Source: Spirochaetaceae bacterium
GTDB lineage: Bacteria > Spirochaetota > Spirochaetia > SZUA-6 > Bin103
Length of the DNA: 64,000 nucleotides
Direction: 5' to 3'
NCBI GenBank assembly: GCA_028820215.1
Contig: JAPPKD010000160.1
Span: forward strand, 1-64,000
Position numbers and translations under genes: made by a program. Positions 19,473 through 28,013 of the stretch are shown piece after piece (positions within the stretch are counted from its first letter, which is position 1; each line of letters starts with the position of its first letter). The notes below the pieces were generated by a model that did not search any database, had not been told where the DNA came from, and saw nothing but the letters and a program-made list of their open reading frames with translations.

Positions 19473-20361
19473 GCGTTCCCGCGCCAAACGCCCTGCCCTC
19501 GGTCGCGGAATCGAGGCACTGTTGGGCGACAGCCCCCCGGCCGAGTCGCCGAGCGAATTGCCGTTGGACGAGATTTCACCCAACCTCGACCAGCCGCGCA
19601 CCACCTTCGATGAACGCGACCTTCGGGATCTCGCAGACTCCATCGCCACGCACGGAGTGCTGCAGCCGCTCGTGGTTCAATCCGACGGCGCCGGCTACCG
19701 CATCATCGCCGGCGAGCGGCGCTTTCGAGCAGCGCGCCTTGCCGGACTCTCGACCGTTCCCGCCGTGGTACGCGCGACCCAGGGGCTCGAGCACCTGGAG
19801 CTGGCCCTCGTCGAGAATCTGCAGCGCGCCGACCTCAATCCGGTCGACGAGGCGCGTGGCTACCGACGGCTCATGGAGGCCGGCGGCCGCACGCAGGACC
19901 AGGTCGCACAGCGCGTCGGCAAGAGCCGCGTCACGGTCACCAATGCCCTGCGCCTGCTGAAGCTCCCCGACGACATCCTGGCATCGGTCGAGCGCGGGGA
20001 GCTCTCGGCCGGCCATGCGCGGGCGCTCCTGGCAGTCACCGACGATGCGTCGCGCCGAGAGCTGTTCGACCGCATCCTGGCCGAGCAGCTCTCCGTGCGA
20101 GCCACCGAGAACGCGGCCCAGCAGCTCCCGGGGCCGGTGACGCCCGAGACCGCCGGCCCCGCCGACCCTCCATCGCGGCCGCCCGCCGATCCCGACCTGG
20201 CGGCCCTCCAGCAACGGCTGATCGAAGCGCTCGGTACCAAGGTGGATGTCCGCGGGTCGGCGCGGCGAGGCCGGATCTCCGTCACCTACTACTCCCCCGA
20301 CGACCTCGAACGAATCTGCGAGCGCATCACCGGGATGCCGACCTCGGACATCCAGCCGTAG
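19465..20361 (+). CDS. parB: Chromosome partitioning protein ParB (Spo0J)
   Basis: ParB binds parS, spreads as a CTP-dependent clamp and recruits SMC and ParA. The N-terminus is KRPALGRGIEALLGD, followed by box I/II (GERRFRAARLAGLSTVPAVV; ENLQRADLNPVDEARGYRRLM), the HTH (TQDQVAQRVGKSRVTVTNALRLL) and a C-terminal dimer domain ending RISVTYYSPDDLERICERI. The GTG at 19465 has GGAG at 19451 and gives 298 aa. Confidence 0.96.
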   Translation: MSKRSRAKRPALGRGIEALLGDSPPAESPSELPLDEISPNLDQPRTTFDERDLRDLADSIATHGVLQPLVVQSDGAGYRIIAGERRFRAARLAGLSTVPAVVRATQGLEHLELALVENLQRADLNPVDEARGYRRLMEAGGRTQDQVAQRVGKSRVTVTNALRLLKLPDDILASVERGELSAGHARALLAVTDDASRRELFDRILAEQLSVRATENAAQQLPGPVTPETAGPADPPSRPPADPDLAALQQRLIEALGTKVDVRGSARRGRISVTYYSPDDLERICERITGMPTSDIQP

Positions 20362-20449
20362 GCAGGCGCCCGTCAGCTCAAGCGGGGCCGAGCTGGCTCC
20401 TCCTCGTACAGCGCACTCCCGCCGCGAACGGCGCTCGCGCCGCGAACGC

Positions 20450-20478
20450 TTGCACCTCCTTGTCCCGTGCGCTACACT
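20450..20478 (+). promoter_or_regulatory. Sigma-70 promoter upstream of dnaA
   Basis: TTGCAC (20450-20455), 17 bp, TACACT (20473-20478). It would give dnaA a leader of roughly 255 nt. A second, weaker -10 (TATAAT, 20601-20606) lies nearer the gene without a clear -35. Confidence 0.55.
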
Positions 20479-20727
20479 GAAATTGGTCCGGTCGTTGATA
20501 ACTTGTTTATAACTCCTGAATAAGGAGTGGCCAAAGGGGGTTCTCAACATGTATCGAAACCATCGCGTTCGAGCTTTTTTCTTCCGTTCGGATCTGTCAA
20601 TATAATTTCTTACCTATAAATGATCTGCTTGCTTAGTACCGTTCTATCGGCTCGCCTCCGGTGGCCCTCGGAGCGTCCCTTCCGCGAAGGTCATTCGCCG
20701 ACCGCTCCCAAGGGAATGTGGAGCACA

Positions 20728-20736
20728 TGTGGATAA
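20728..20736 (-). promoter_or_regulatory. DnaA box overlapping the dnaA start
   Basis: TGTGGATAA is the exact complement of the strong DnaA box TTATCCACA. It ends one base before the ATG at 20738 and contains the alternative GTG start at 20729. Bound DnaA would block translation initiation or elongation of its own gene, so autoregulation is likely. Confidence 0.75.
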
Positions 20737-20737
20737 C

Positions 20738-22171
20738 ATGAGTAATAACGGCTCTGTATGGGATTACGAGGTCTTCTGGAACGAAGCCGTCACCCACCTC
20801 CGATCCGAGATCAGCGAGCAGGAGTACCAGACGTGGTTCTCCGGAATGAGCTACGCCGGCGCCGACGATTCTCAGGTCCGGCTGAACGTCCCCTCCTCGT
20901 TCTACCGCGATCAGGTGGACCAACGGTATCGGACGAAACTCGAGGAGTCGCTGTTGGATCTCTCCGGACAGAACCTCCGCATCACCTTCGAGATCCGCCG
21001 CACCAACGGCAGCGCGACTCCCGTCCCGGTCGAGCAGGAGACCATGCCACCCAACGCGACCACGCCACCCAACGCGACCACGCCACCCAACGCGACCACG
21101 CCACCCAACGCCGAGAGTTCCTACATCCGGGCCGAACGCCCCCGCCATGCCCAACTCAACCCCGAGTACCGCTTCTCCCGCTTCGTGGAAGGTGACGGCA
21201 ACTCGTTCGCCCTCAACGCCGCGGTGGCAATCGCCAAGAACCCCGGACGGACCTACAACCCCTGCCTGATCTACGGTGGGGTCGGGCTTGGAAAGACCCA
21301 CCTGCTGCAGGCCATCGGCAACGACGTCTACCAGGAGTACCGCGACCTGAAAGTCGTCTACGTCACGGTCGAGACCTTCACCAACGAGTTCATCCAGTCG
21401 ATCAAGGACAAGACCGGGCACCGCTTCAAGAATCGCTACCGGTCAGCCGACGTTCTGCTGATCGACGACATCCAGTTCCTGCAGGGCAAGACCGAAACGC
21501 AGCAGGAACTGTTCCACACCTTCAACGCGCTCTACGACGCCAACAAGGAGATGGTGTTCTCCAGCGATCGCCCCGTGTCCGAGTTGAAAAGCCTCCCCGA
21601 CCGCCTCATCAACCGGTTCGAGCGCGGCCTCAACATCGACCTGCAGCCGCCGGATTACGAGACTCGCATCGCCATCCTGACTCAAAAGATCGACGAGAAC
21701 GGCGTTTCCGTTCCGACCGACGTGATCGAGCTCATCTGCCAGAACATCCAGAGCAACGTGCGCGACCTGGAGAAGGCCCTCATCAAGCTCACCGCGTACT
21801 CCAACCTGGTCAACCGCACGATCACGCTCGATGTCGCTTCCCGAGAGCTCAGAGAGTTCTTCTCCGCCCCCACGAACGTCTCTCTCGACACCATCCAGCG
21901 GGTCACCGCCGAGTACTTCGGCCTCAGCCAGAACGAACTGAAAGGCAAGAAGCGCACCCGTGCCATCGCGTTCCCCCGCCAGCTTGCGATGTACATCGCC
22001 CGCGACGTCACCGAACTCTCCACGACCGAGATCGGACTGGAGTTCGGCGGGCGCGATCACACCACTGTCATGCACGCCTGCCAACGCGTAGCCGAGCGCA
22101 AGCGCACCGATCCGACCCTCGATCCGGTCATCTCCCACCTGACCCGCACGATCACCCAGCGATCCCGGTGA
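20738..22171 (+). CDS. dnaA: Chromosomal replication initiator DnaA
   Basis: AAA+ initiator that melts oriC. Domain I (WNEAVTHLRSEISEQEYQTWF), a linker with an 18-bp tandem repeat encoding PPNATT, domain III with Walker A (YGGVGLGKTHLLQAIG) and B (VLLIDDIQFLQGK), and domain IV with the box-binding signature FGGRDHTTVMHACQ. Two starts are possible: ATG 20738 or GTG 20729 (three residues more). Length is about 477 aa. The stop is followed by oriC and then dnaN. Confidence 0.97.
   Translation: MSNNGSVWDYEVFWNEAVTHLRSEISEQEYQTWFSGMSYAGADDSQVRLNVPSSFYRDQVDQRYRTKLEESLLDLSGQNLRITFEIRRTNGSATPVPVEQETMPPNATTPPNATTPPNATTPPNAESSYIRAERPRHAQLNPEYRFSRFVEGDGNSFALNAAVAIAKNPGRTYNPCLIYGGVGLGKTHLLQAIGNDVYQEYRDLKVVYVTVETFTNEFIQSIKDKTGHRFKNRYRSADVLLIDDIQFLQGKTETQQELFHTFNALYDANKEMVFSSDRPVSELKSLPDRLINRFERGLNIDLQPPDYETRIAILTQKIDENGVSVPTDVIELICQNIQSNVRDLEKALIKLTAYSNLVNRTITLDVASRELREFFSAPTNVSLDTIQRVTAEYFGLSQNELKGKKRTRAIAFPRQLAMYIARDVTELSTTEIGLEFGGRDHTTVMHACQRVAERKRTDPTLDPVISHLTRTITQRSR
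21047..21112 (+). repeat. 18-bp in-frame tandem repeat in the dnaA linker
   Basis: The unit CCACCCAACGCGACCACG occurs three times without change (21047-21064, 21065-21082, 21083-21100), plus a 12-bp partial fourth copy with one change. It encodes PPNATT repeats in domain II, the flexible linker. Copies are identical at all wobble positions, which suggests recent expansion by slippage. Confidence 0.95.
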
Positions 22172-22456
22172 CCTCCGGATAGGTGTGGACAACGACCGTA
22201 AAGACCGTGGACGTATACGGGACAAGTCGCCCCGACGCCGCGGACCGTTGTCCGGTCATGGACCATCCGCTGACGACGGGGATTGAGACCACCCGTTTAT
22301 TAATAAAATAAAGTACATTACTGTAATGATTTACAACGATATCACCATCATCCACAGCACCGTTCCTACCACCAACGATCTACTCATGGTAGTTACGGAA
22401 AGACCCATCCGTTGCATGATCGGTCCGCAGGGCACCGTCAAGGAGGCGCCGACACC
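22172..22456. other. oriC: Probable replication origin (oriC), dnaA-dnaN intergenic
   Basis: A 285-bp spacer. DnaA-box-like sites are TGTGGACAA (22184-22192, complement TTGTCCACA) and TCATCCACA (22348-22356, one mismatch). Between them lies a markedly AT-rich stretch (about 22294-22340) with palindromes TTTATTAATAAA (22296-22307) and CATTACTGTAATG (22316-22328), a good candidate unwinding element in this GC-rich DNA. The context (dnaA, dnaN, parS nearby) supports oriC. Confidence 0.7.
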
Positions 22457-23560
22457 ATGAAGTTCACCATCGACAAGGACGTGATCCTGCGAGAGACCGC
22501 TCACGCCCTGGAGATCATCTCCACCAGAAACGCCATCACCGTCCTGTCAAACGTCTTCCTCTCCGTCGATGAAGGTACGCTCACCCTGCGCGCATCCGAT
22601 CTGAAGGTGAACTACCAGGCACGGGTGCCGGTGGACATGCAGCGGGATGGCGTCACGACGGTGCCGTGCGACAAGCTCGCGGGCATCCTGCGTTCTTCTC
22701 CGGCCGGGGACATCGAGTTCGAGACCAGCGCCGAAGGCATGCTTGCGGTTCGCCCGCAGGGCAGGAGGATCGACTTCACCCTGAAGACGCTGCCTCCGGA
22801 CCGGTTTCCCGAGTTTCCCGCGACCCACGACAGCGAATTCGTGGAAGTACCGCAAAGCGACTTCGTCGAGATGATCGCGCAGACGATATTCGCGGTCTCT
22901 GACGATGAGACCCGGTACTTCATGAACGGCACCTTTCTGGACCAGGGCGACGGTGAGTTGATGATGGTCGCTACCGATTCGCATCGGCTGGCATACTGCA
23001 AGAAGGAGATTGAGCCGGCGCTTGATGGCGCAGGGGTGATCGTCCCTCCGAAGATACTCACGCTGATACGCAAGTTCTGCACCGGGGAGGGATCGCTGCA
23101 GTTGGCGATCGCCGACCGCAACCTGCATGCGCAGGTGGAGCATCGGCGCATCAACTCGGGACTGATCGACGCGCAGTTCCCGAATGTGAAGAGCGTGATT
23201 CCGGAGAGCCAGGAACACCGGCTGGTGGTCGATCGCTCCGCCTTGACGGAGGCCTTGCGACGGGTATCGGTCTTGGTGGAACAGAAATCGCGGCGCGTCC
23301 GGTTGGAGGTCGAAGCGGGTCAGCTCACCGTACAGTGCAGCGAGGGCGATGTCGGAACGGCCCGCGAGGAGCTCCCGTGCGAGTACCAGGGCCCGGCTTC
23401 TTCGCTGGCACTCAACTATCAGTACTTGCTGGACCCGCTGCGCGAGATGGACACGGATCAGGTGGTTCTGGCCTTCACCGCTCCGAACAAGGCGATCACG
23501 CTGTCGGCGGAGCCGGAACGCCACTACTTCCATATCATCATGCCGATGCAGGTCGGCTAG
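22457..23560 (+). CDS. dnaN: DNA polymerase III sliding clamp (beta subunit)
   Basis: A 367-aa ring-forming clamp that tethers polymerases to DNA. The three clamp domains are recognisable (MKFTIDKDVILRETAHALEIISTRNAITVLSNV; DETRYFMNGTFLDQGDGELMMVATDSHRLAYCKKEI; C-terminal YFHIIMPMQVG). A strong ribosome site AAGGAGG lies 10 bp before the ATG at 22457. recF begins within 8 bp of its stop. Confidence 0.97.
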   Translation: MKFTIDKDVILRETAHALEIISTRNAITVLSNVFLSVDEGTLTLRASDLKVNYQARVPVDMQRDGVTTVPCDKLAGILRSSPAGDIEFETSAEGMLAVRPQGRRIDFTLKTLPPDRFPEFPATHDSEFVEVPQSDFVEMIAQTIFAVSDDETRYFMNGTFLDQGDGELMMVATDSHRLAYCKKEIEPALDGAGVIVPPKILTLIRKFCTGEGSLQLAIADRNLHAQVEHRRINSGLIDAQFPNVKSVIPESQEHRLVVDRSALTEALRRVSVLVEQKSRRVRLEVEAGQLTVQCSEGDVGTAREELPCEYQGPASSLALNYQYLLDPLREMDTDQVVLAFTAPNKAITLSAEPERHYFHIIMPMQVG

Positions 23561-23567
23561 CGACGTC

Positions 23568-24704
23568 TTGCGACCGTCGGCCGAGCGGGCACGACTGTCG
23601 GCCCTGCGTCTCGAGCGCTTTCGCAACCTTCAACCGTTGCGCCTGGACAGCCTGGAGGGACAGGACTGCGTGTTTCTGATCGGAGAGAACGGACAGGGGA
23701 AGACGAATCTCCTTGAAGCCATCTATCTGCTGTGTTTCGGCGGCTCGTTTCGAACCCGACAGGACGCGGATCTGATCCGATCGGGCATGGACCAGGGCGT
23801 AGTCGGCGGCTCGTTCGTGCTCGACGCCGACACTGCGTCGCCGGGGGCCTGGCATCGCGAGGTTGCCGTCCACCTGCGCAAGGACGGCCCCAGAGAGATC
23901 CGGGTCGACGGCTCTCGCGTAGCGGACCGCGCCGAGGTGGTGGGCGCGGTGCCGTGCATCCTGTTCTCCCACGACGATCTTCGCGCGGTCGACGGGCCGC
24001 CGGCGGAGTTGCGGCGTTTCTTTGATCAGACCGCCGCGCTCTCGGATCCGGATGCGCTGCCGGCGCTGCGCCGCTACCGCCGCGTGCTGATGGAGCGCAA
24101 CGCCCTGCTTCGACGAGGGCCGTCGGACGACCTGCTCGACGTCTACGACCGGCAGTTGATAGAAGCCGGCTTGGTGATCGGATCTCAACGAAGCGATCTG
24201 ATCGGCGACTACGCCGGCCGCTTCGCGGCGATCTTCCACCGCGTGACGGAGTCGGACGTGGCGGTATCCATCGGCTACCAGCCGTCCTGGTCGAGCGCTG
24301 CCCCCGAGGAGGTTGCCGCGCAGATGCGTTCGGCCCGCCAGCGCGATCATGCCTTGCAGACCACCACCACCGGGCCCCACCGTGACCGCTTTCCGTTGCG
24401 GATCGACGGGCTCTCGTTCCGCCGGTACGCGTCCACGGGGCAAAAGCGACTGGCGTCGCTGGCACTGCGCGCCGCGCAGGCCGCGCGGGTTGCCGAACGA
24501 TCCCGGCCGGCTCCGTTGCTGTTGCTCGACGATGTGCTGCTGGAGCTCGATGCCCGCAAGCGGGAGCGGTTTCTGGCAGCCCTGCCGACGGCCGACCAGC
24601 GGTTCTTCACGTTCCTTCCCGACGAGCCGTTCGATCGCTACGAAACCGGGCCGACTCTGCGGATCACCGTGCGGGACGGCTCGCTCACACCGTGGAAGCC
24701 GTAG
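23568..24704 (+). CDS. recF: DNA replication and repair protein RecF
   Basis: An ABC-type ATPase that marks gaps for RecOR loading of RecA. Walker A is FLIGENGQGKTNLLEAIYLL, the signature region is YASTGQKRLASLALRAAQ and Walker B is LLLLDDVLLELDARKRERF. Homology begins at LSALRLERFRNLQPLRL. The TTG at 23568 gives 378 aa, the family length; no ATG or GTG fits as well. Its TAG stop (24702-24704) is the first codon of the inverted-repeat element that follows. Confidence 0.92.
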   Translation: MRPSAERARLSALRLERFRNLQPLRLDSLEGQDCVFLIGENGQGKTNLLEAIYLLCFGGSFRTRQDADLIRSGMDQGVVGGSFVLDADTASPGAWHREVAVHLRKDGPREIRVDGSRVADRAEVVGAVPCILFSHDDLRAVDGPPAELRRFFDQTAALSDPDALPALRRYRRVLMERNALLRRGPSDDLLDVYDRQLIEAGLVIGSQRSDLIGDYAGRFAAIFHRVTESDVAVSIGYQPSWSSAAPEEVAAQMRSARQRDHALQTTTTGPHRDRFPLRIDGLSFRRYASTGQKRLASLALRAAQAARVAERSRPAPLLLLDDVLLELDARKRERFLAALPTADQRFFTFLPDEPFDRYETGPTLRITVRDGSLTPWKP

Positions 24705-24831
24705 TACCCCATCAAACTGATGTCGACGGGTGACACAGGTCGCTACACGGGCTTCAAGCGCGCTGGAACAGCGCGCACAAGCCCGAGTTCCCGTAGCACG
24801 CACCGCCAAACTACAGTTTGATGGGGTACTA
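24702..24831. mobile_element. MITE-like inverted-repeat element with internal hairpin
   Basis: A 130-bp element bounded by perfect 18-bp inverted repeats (TAGTACCCCATCAAACTG at 24702-24719, its complement at 24814-24831). It begins and ends with TA, as expected for TA-targeting Tc1/IS630-type elements. Inside are nested stems CGGGCTT/AAGCCCG (24748-24754 and 24779-24785) and GCGCGCTG/CAGCGCGC (24758-24765 and 24769-24776), so the transcript would fold into one long hairpin. No ORF of note. It lies between recF and dciA and provides the recF stop codon. It could instead be a terminator-like or RNA element. Confidence 0.65.
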
Positions 24832-24844
24832 GGACGGACGACCG

Positions 24845-25159
24845 ATGGAACGGCTGGGAGAGACCTTGCGACGGTGGCTTGCCGAATCCGGCGACGCGGC
24901 CGGTTCCGCCTCCCTGTTCCAGGGCTGGCCGGAGATCGTCGGGCGCGAGTTGGCCGCGCATACGCGCCCGGTCGAAGTCGAGCGGGGCCGGCTGATCGTT
25001 GCCGCCGATCACCCGGGATGGGTACAGCTCCTGCGAGCTCGGGAAGCGGCGATCGTCCGGCGGCTCGGCCGCTCGCACGCGTCCCTCCGCATATCGCGGA
25101 TCGCTACCGTACTTGGCGATCGGTCGGGCGACCGGCGGTTTGACACCGGCGAACGCTGA
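24845..25159 (+). CDS. dciA: DUF721 / DciA-like protein
   Basis: A 104-aa DUF721 protein. DciA-type members load the replicative helicase DnaB in bacteria that lack DnaC/DnaI. The family pattern is clear: LFQGWPEIVGRELAAHTRPVEVERGRLIVAADHPGWVQLL, followed by REAAIVRRL. Its place after recF is conserved in many phyla. The ATG at 24845 lies 13 bp beyond the hairpin element. Confidence 0.85.
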   Translation: MERLGETLRRWLAESGDAAGSASLFQGWPEIVGRELAAHTRPVEVERGRLIVAADHPGWVQLLRAREAAIVRRLGRSHASLRISRIATVLGDRSGDRRFDTGER

Positions 25160-25195
25160 ACCTACATTGAGCCGGCTCCCTGATCGGATTCCCTT

Positions 25196-25351
25196 ATGAA
25201 ACGGACCTACCAGCCCAGCCGCGTTCGCCGACGTCGTACCTTCGGATTCCGTGCGCGCATGAAGACACGCGGGGGTCGCCAGGTACTCAAACGGCGACGG
25301 CGCAAGGGTCGGCACCGGCTGACCGTTTCCGATGAACGCAAGCCGTACTAG
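25196..25351 (+). CDS. rpmH: 50S ribosomal protein L34
   Basis: A 51-aa, very basic ribosomal protein: [22 protein letters not shown] and [20 protein letters not shown] are diagnostic. The C-terminus is six or seven residues longer than the usual 44 aa (SDERKPY) because it reads into the overlapping rnpA start. It begins the conserved rpmH-rnpA-yidD-yidC-khpB group. Confidence 0.97.
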   Translation: MKRTYQPSRVRRRRTFGFRARMKTRGGRQVLKRRRRKGRHRLTVSDERKPY

Positions 25352-25820
25352 GTGGTTGTCCGGCTTCAGACGACCGCTGACAGGTGGACGAGTGGAACCC
25401 AGACGCCGACAGCACGAGGGTCATATCGGGCATGTCCGACCCCGACATATCCGACCAGGGCATGTCCGACCAGGGCGCGGCGGATTCGATCGGTTGTCCC
25501 GGTCCCAGGACATCCAGCGGCTGTTCCGGGCCGGACGGTTCAGCCGGACGCGTGGCCTCAAGCTCGGGTATGCCGCGAACGGACTGGGCCATCACCGGGT
25601 TGCCTTCGCGCCCACCCGCAGCCTCCGCCGGGCCGTGGATCGTAACCGGCAGAAGCGCATCAGCCGGGAAGCATACCGCCAGCTCGTCGGCCGCATTGCC
25701 GGCTCCTATGACCTGGTGTTCGTGATTTACGGTGACGCGACCACCACGACCCGCGAACGGCGCAGCGACATGGCGACCGTGCTGGGCACCGCGCGGCTGC
25801 TCCAGCGCCGGACGGAATAG
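25332..25820 (+). CDS. rnpA: Ribonuclease P protein component
   Basis: RnpA assists RNase P RNA in trimming tRNA 5' ends. The core begins at [17 protein letters not shown] and includes the RNR motif region [21 protein letters not shown]. Before it there is an N-terminal extension of about 50 residues with HVRPG-like repeats. The ATG at 25332 overlaps rpmH by 20 bp; GTG at 25392 is an alternative. RpmH/RnpA overlap with an RnpA extension is known from Thermus, so the long form is plausible. 162 aa if the first start is used. Confidence 0.88.
   Translation: MNASRTRWLSGFRRPLTGGRVEPRRRQHEGHIGHVRPRHIRPGHVRPGRGGFDRLSRSQDIQRLFRAGRFSRTRGLKLGYAANGLGHHRVAFAPTRSLRRAVDRNRQKRISREAYRQLVGRIAGSYDLVFVIYGDATTTTRERRSDMATVLGTARLLQRRTE
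25431..25475 (+). repeat. 15-bp tandem repeat in the rnpA 5' region
   Basis: Three imperfect 15-bp units (25431-25445, 25446-25460, 25461-25475) based on CATGTCCGACCAGGG. In the rnpA frame they encode [15 protein letters not shown], a basic flexible extension. Confidence 0.85.
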
Positions 25821-25916
25821 CTGCCACCCTTGAACGGCAACAGATCGCGCCCGGCCGCCGGCAACGTGCCGGCCGGTCCCGGCAGCAAGGAACACGATGC
25901 GCGAAGCGACCTCCCC

Positions 25917-26147
25917 ATGTCCTCCGTGCGCAACGCGCTGCGGTTGGCCGCCGCCGGCGCCGTACGGATCTACCAGCTCGTCGTGTCACCGTGGCTGCCG
26001 CCGTCGTGCCGATTCACCCCGACCTGCTCCGAATACACCAGGCAGGCGCTGATCCGGCATGGCATCCTGCGCGGCACCTGGATGTCGCTGCGGCGCCTGT
26101 CGCGCTGCCATCCGCTCGGATCCGGAGGCTACGACCCGGTCCCGTAG
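25917..26147 (+). CDS. yidD: Membrane insertion efficiency factor YidD
   Basis: A 76-aa membrane-associated protein that helps YidC insert proteins. The family signature is intact: [28 protein letters not shown], then [29 protein letters not shown], including all three conserved Cys. The ATG at 25917 matches the family start; a TTG at 25830 would add 29 residues. The gap to yidC is 18 bp. Confidence 0.94.
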   Translation: MSSVRNALRLAAAGAVRIYQLVVSPWLPPSCRFTPTCSEYTRQALIRHGILRGTWMSLRRLSRCHPLGSGGYDPVP

Positions 26148-26165
26148 CAGGACCAGACACCGATC

Positions 26166-27944
26166 ATGGACGTAAAGACCATCATTGCCGTCGTCCTTTC
26201 GGTCGGCGTGATTCTGGCCTACACCCTGCTGTTCGCGCCGGATCCGCTGCCGCTTGAAGAGGGAGCGGAAACCCAGGAGCAGACCCAGCCGCAGATGCCG
26301 TCGCTGTTCGGCGGCCGGTCACAGCCGGCCGCACCGCTCGCCGACCTGGCGCCAAGCGCGGTGACGGCAGCCGACTCCGAGGCGGCCGGCACCGGCGGCG
26401 GCGCGTTCGCGGAAGACCTGATCCACCGGGAGACCGATGTCTTCAGGATCGCGTTCTCGCGGACAGGTGGCACCATCGCGTCGCTCCAGCTCAAGGATCA
26501 CCTGGACGTCAACGGCGAGCCGGTCGAGCTGGTCCATCGCCCGGAAGACGGTACGGAGTACCTGACCGTCGCGTTCGGGGGCGTGGATACGGCGCCGAGC
26601 GACGATCCGTTCGCGTTCCAGCAAGTCGACGCGACGACCTGGGAGTTCAGCCGCGATTTCGTGGCCACCGACGGCACGCCGTTCCGGCTGATCAAGACCT
26701 ACCGGTTCGACCTGGAGTACCTGTTCGAGCTGCGCATCCGTATCGAGAACTCCGTGAACGCGGTGCCGGCGCTCGACTTCGGCGGTGTCAGCTACACGCT
26801 CGGCATCGCGCCGCAGCTCGGACCGGACTATGAAAAGCTCGACCGGCGCAACGAATACCGGGAATACATGCGCTATTACCCGGAGGGCAAGCGCAAGCGG
26901 CAGCGGCTGCGCAACGATCTGACCCTGGAAGAACGCCGCGTCCGCTGGACCAGCATCGTCGGCAAGTACTTCACGCTGGTGGTGATCCCGGACCAGACCG
27001 ACTACCGGATCACCTACGACGGCCGCCCCGATCCCGATATCGACCGGCGCACTGCCCTGTACCTGGGCCGGCCGGCGATCGCCAGCGTCGGGGAAACGGA
27101 TGTCTTCCGCATCTACGCCGGGCCCAAGGACCGCAGCACGCTCGCCCGCTACAACGACCCGGCTCTGCCGGCCGTCGACCAGCTCCACCTGGAGGAGACC
27201 GTCAGCACGGCGGCGATCATCGGCTGGCTGGCCAACGTCGTGCGCTTCCTGCTGGACGCGTTCTATCGGGTGATCCCCAACTACGGCGTGGCGATCATCC
27301 TGCTCACCGTCTTCATCAAGGTGGTGTTCTTCCCGCTCACGCGCAAGAGCTCGGAGTCGACCAAGCGGATGGCGCAGCTTCAGCCGCAGATCCAGGAGCT
27401 GCGCGAGAAGTTCAAGGGCAAGCCCGAGCGCCTGAACCAGGCGACCATGGACCTGTATCGCCGCGAGAAGGTGAATCCGGTCGGCGGCTGCCTGCCCATG
27501 CTGCTGCAGATGCCGATTTTCTTCGCGCTGTACACGGTGCTGATCGAACACTTCGACCTGCGCGGCGCCTCCTTCATCACGGGGTGGATCGCCGATCTGT
27601 CCGCGCCGGAGAGTTTCCTGCCGTTGGGCTTCCAGCTCCCGCTGCTCGGCTGGGACGAACTGCGGCTGCTTCCGTTCTTCATGCTGGGCTCCACCTTCCT
27701 GCAGACCAAGATCATGCCGACGGCGCAGGGCGCCAACGCCAGCCAGATGAAGATGCTGCAGTACGCGATGCCCATCTTTTTCTTCTTCATCCTCTACGAC
27801 ATGCCGTCGGGATTGGTCCTGTACTGGACGGTGCAGAACATCCTGACGGTCGTGCAGCAGCTCTACATCAACAGCCGCGGCGATACCCCCGGCAAGCCTC
27901 GGTCGGGCGGAGCGACAGCCCCGAGGAAGAAGCGGCCCGCGTAG
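26166..27944 (+). CDS. yidC: Membrane protein insertase YidC
   Basis: A 592-aa inner-membrane insertase of the long Gram-negative type. It has an N-terminal TM anchor (IIAVVLSVGVILAYTLLFA), a large periplasmic beta-domain (about residues 75-330) and the C-terminal 60KD_IMP core with five TMs (YGVAIILLTVFIKVVFFPLTRKS; GGCLPMLLQMPIFFALYTVL; YAMPIFFFFILYDMPSGLVLYWTVQN). The conserved positive Arg of the groove fits TRKSSES. The Gram-negative form agrees with a diderm host. Confidence 0.97.
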   Translation: MDVKTIIAVVLSVGVILAYTLLFAPDPLPLEEGAETQEQTQPQMPSLFGGRSQPAAPLADLAPSAVTAADSEAAGTGGGAFAEDLIHRETDVFRIAFSRTGGTIASLQLKDHLDVNGEPVELVHRPEDGTEYLTVAFGGVDTAPSDDPFAFQQVDATTWEFSRDFVATDGTPFRLIKTYRFDLEYLFELRIRIENSVNAVPALDFGGVSYTLGIAPQLGPDYEKLDRRNEYREYMRYYPEGKRKRQRLRNDLTLEERRVRWTSIVGKYFTLVVIPDQTDYRITYDGRPDPDIDRRTALYLGRPAIASVGETDVFRIYAGPKDRSTLARYNDPALPAVDQLHLEETVSTAAIIGWLANVVRFLLDAFYRVIPNYGVAIILLTVFIKVVFFPLTRKSSESTKRMAQLQPQIQELREKFKGKPERLNQATMDLYRREKVNPVGGCLPMLLQMPIFFALYTVLIEHFDLRGASFITGWIADLSAPESFLPLGFQLPLLGWDELRLLPFFMLGSTFLQTKIMPTAQGANASQMKMLQYAMPIFFFFILYDMPSGLVLYWTVQNILTVVQQLYINSRGDTPGKPRSGGATAPRKKRPA

Positions 27945-28013
27945 CGAGCCCCGCAAAGCGGGCAGTGAACTGACGTGACGGCGCCGTCCTCGAACGGCGC
28001 GTGAGGAGTGACG

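Larger units (their letters stand above)
20362..20737. other. parB-dnaA intergenic region
   Basis: A 376-bp gap without a gene. It holds an 11-bp direct repeat (CGCCGCGAACG, twice near 20420-20450), the TTGCAC/TACACT promoter, an ACTCCT-GAATA-AGGAGT palindrome near 20512-20528, an AT-rich patch (20580-20635) with TATAAT, and one perfect DnaA box at its end. It may act as a secondary origin element or as the dnaA control region. Confidence 0.6.

Noticed and set aside
21047..21112. Repeat array considered as a CRISPR
   Set aside because: Units are directly adjacent without spacers and lie in frame inside dnaA.
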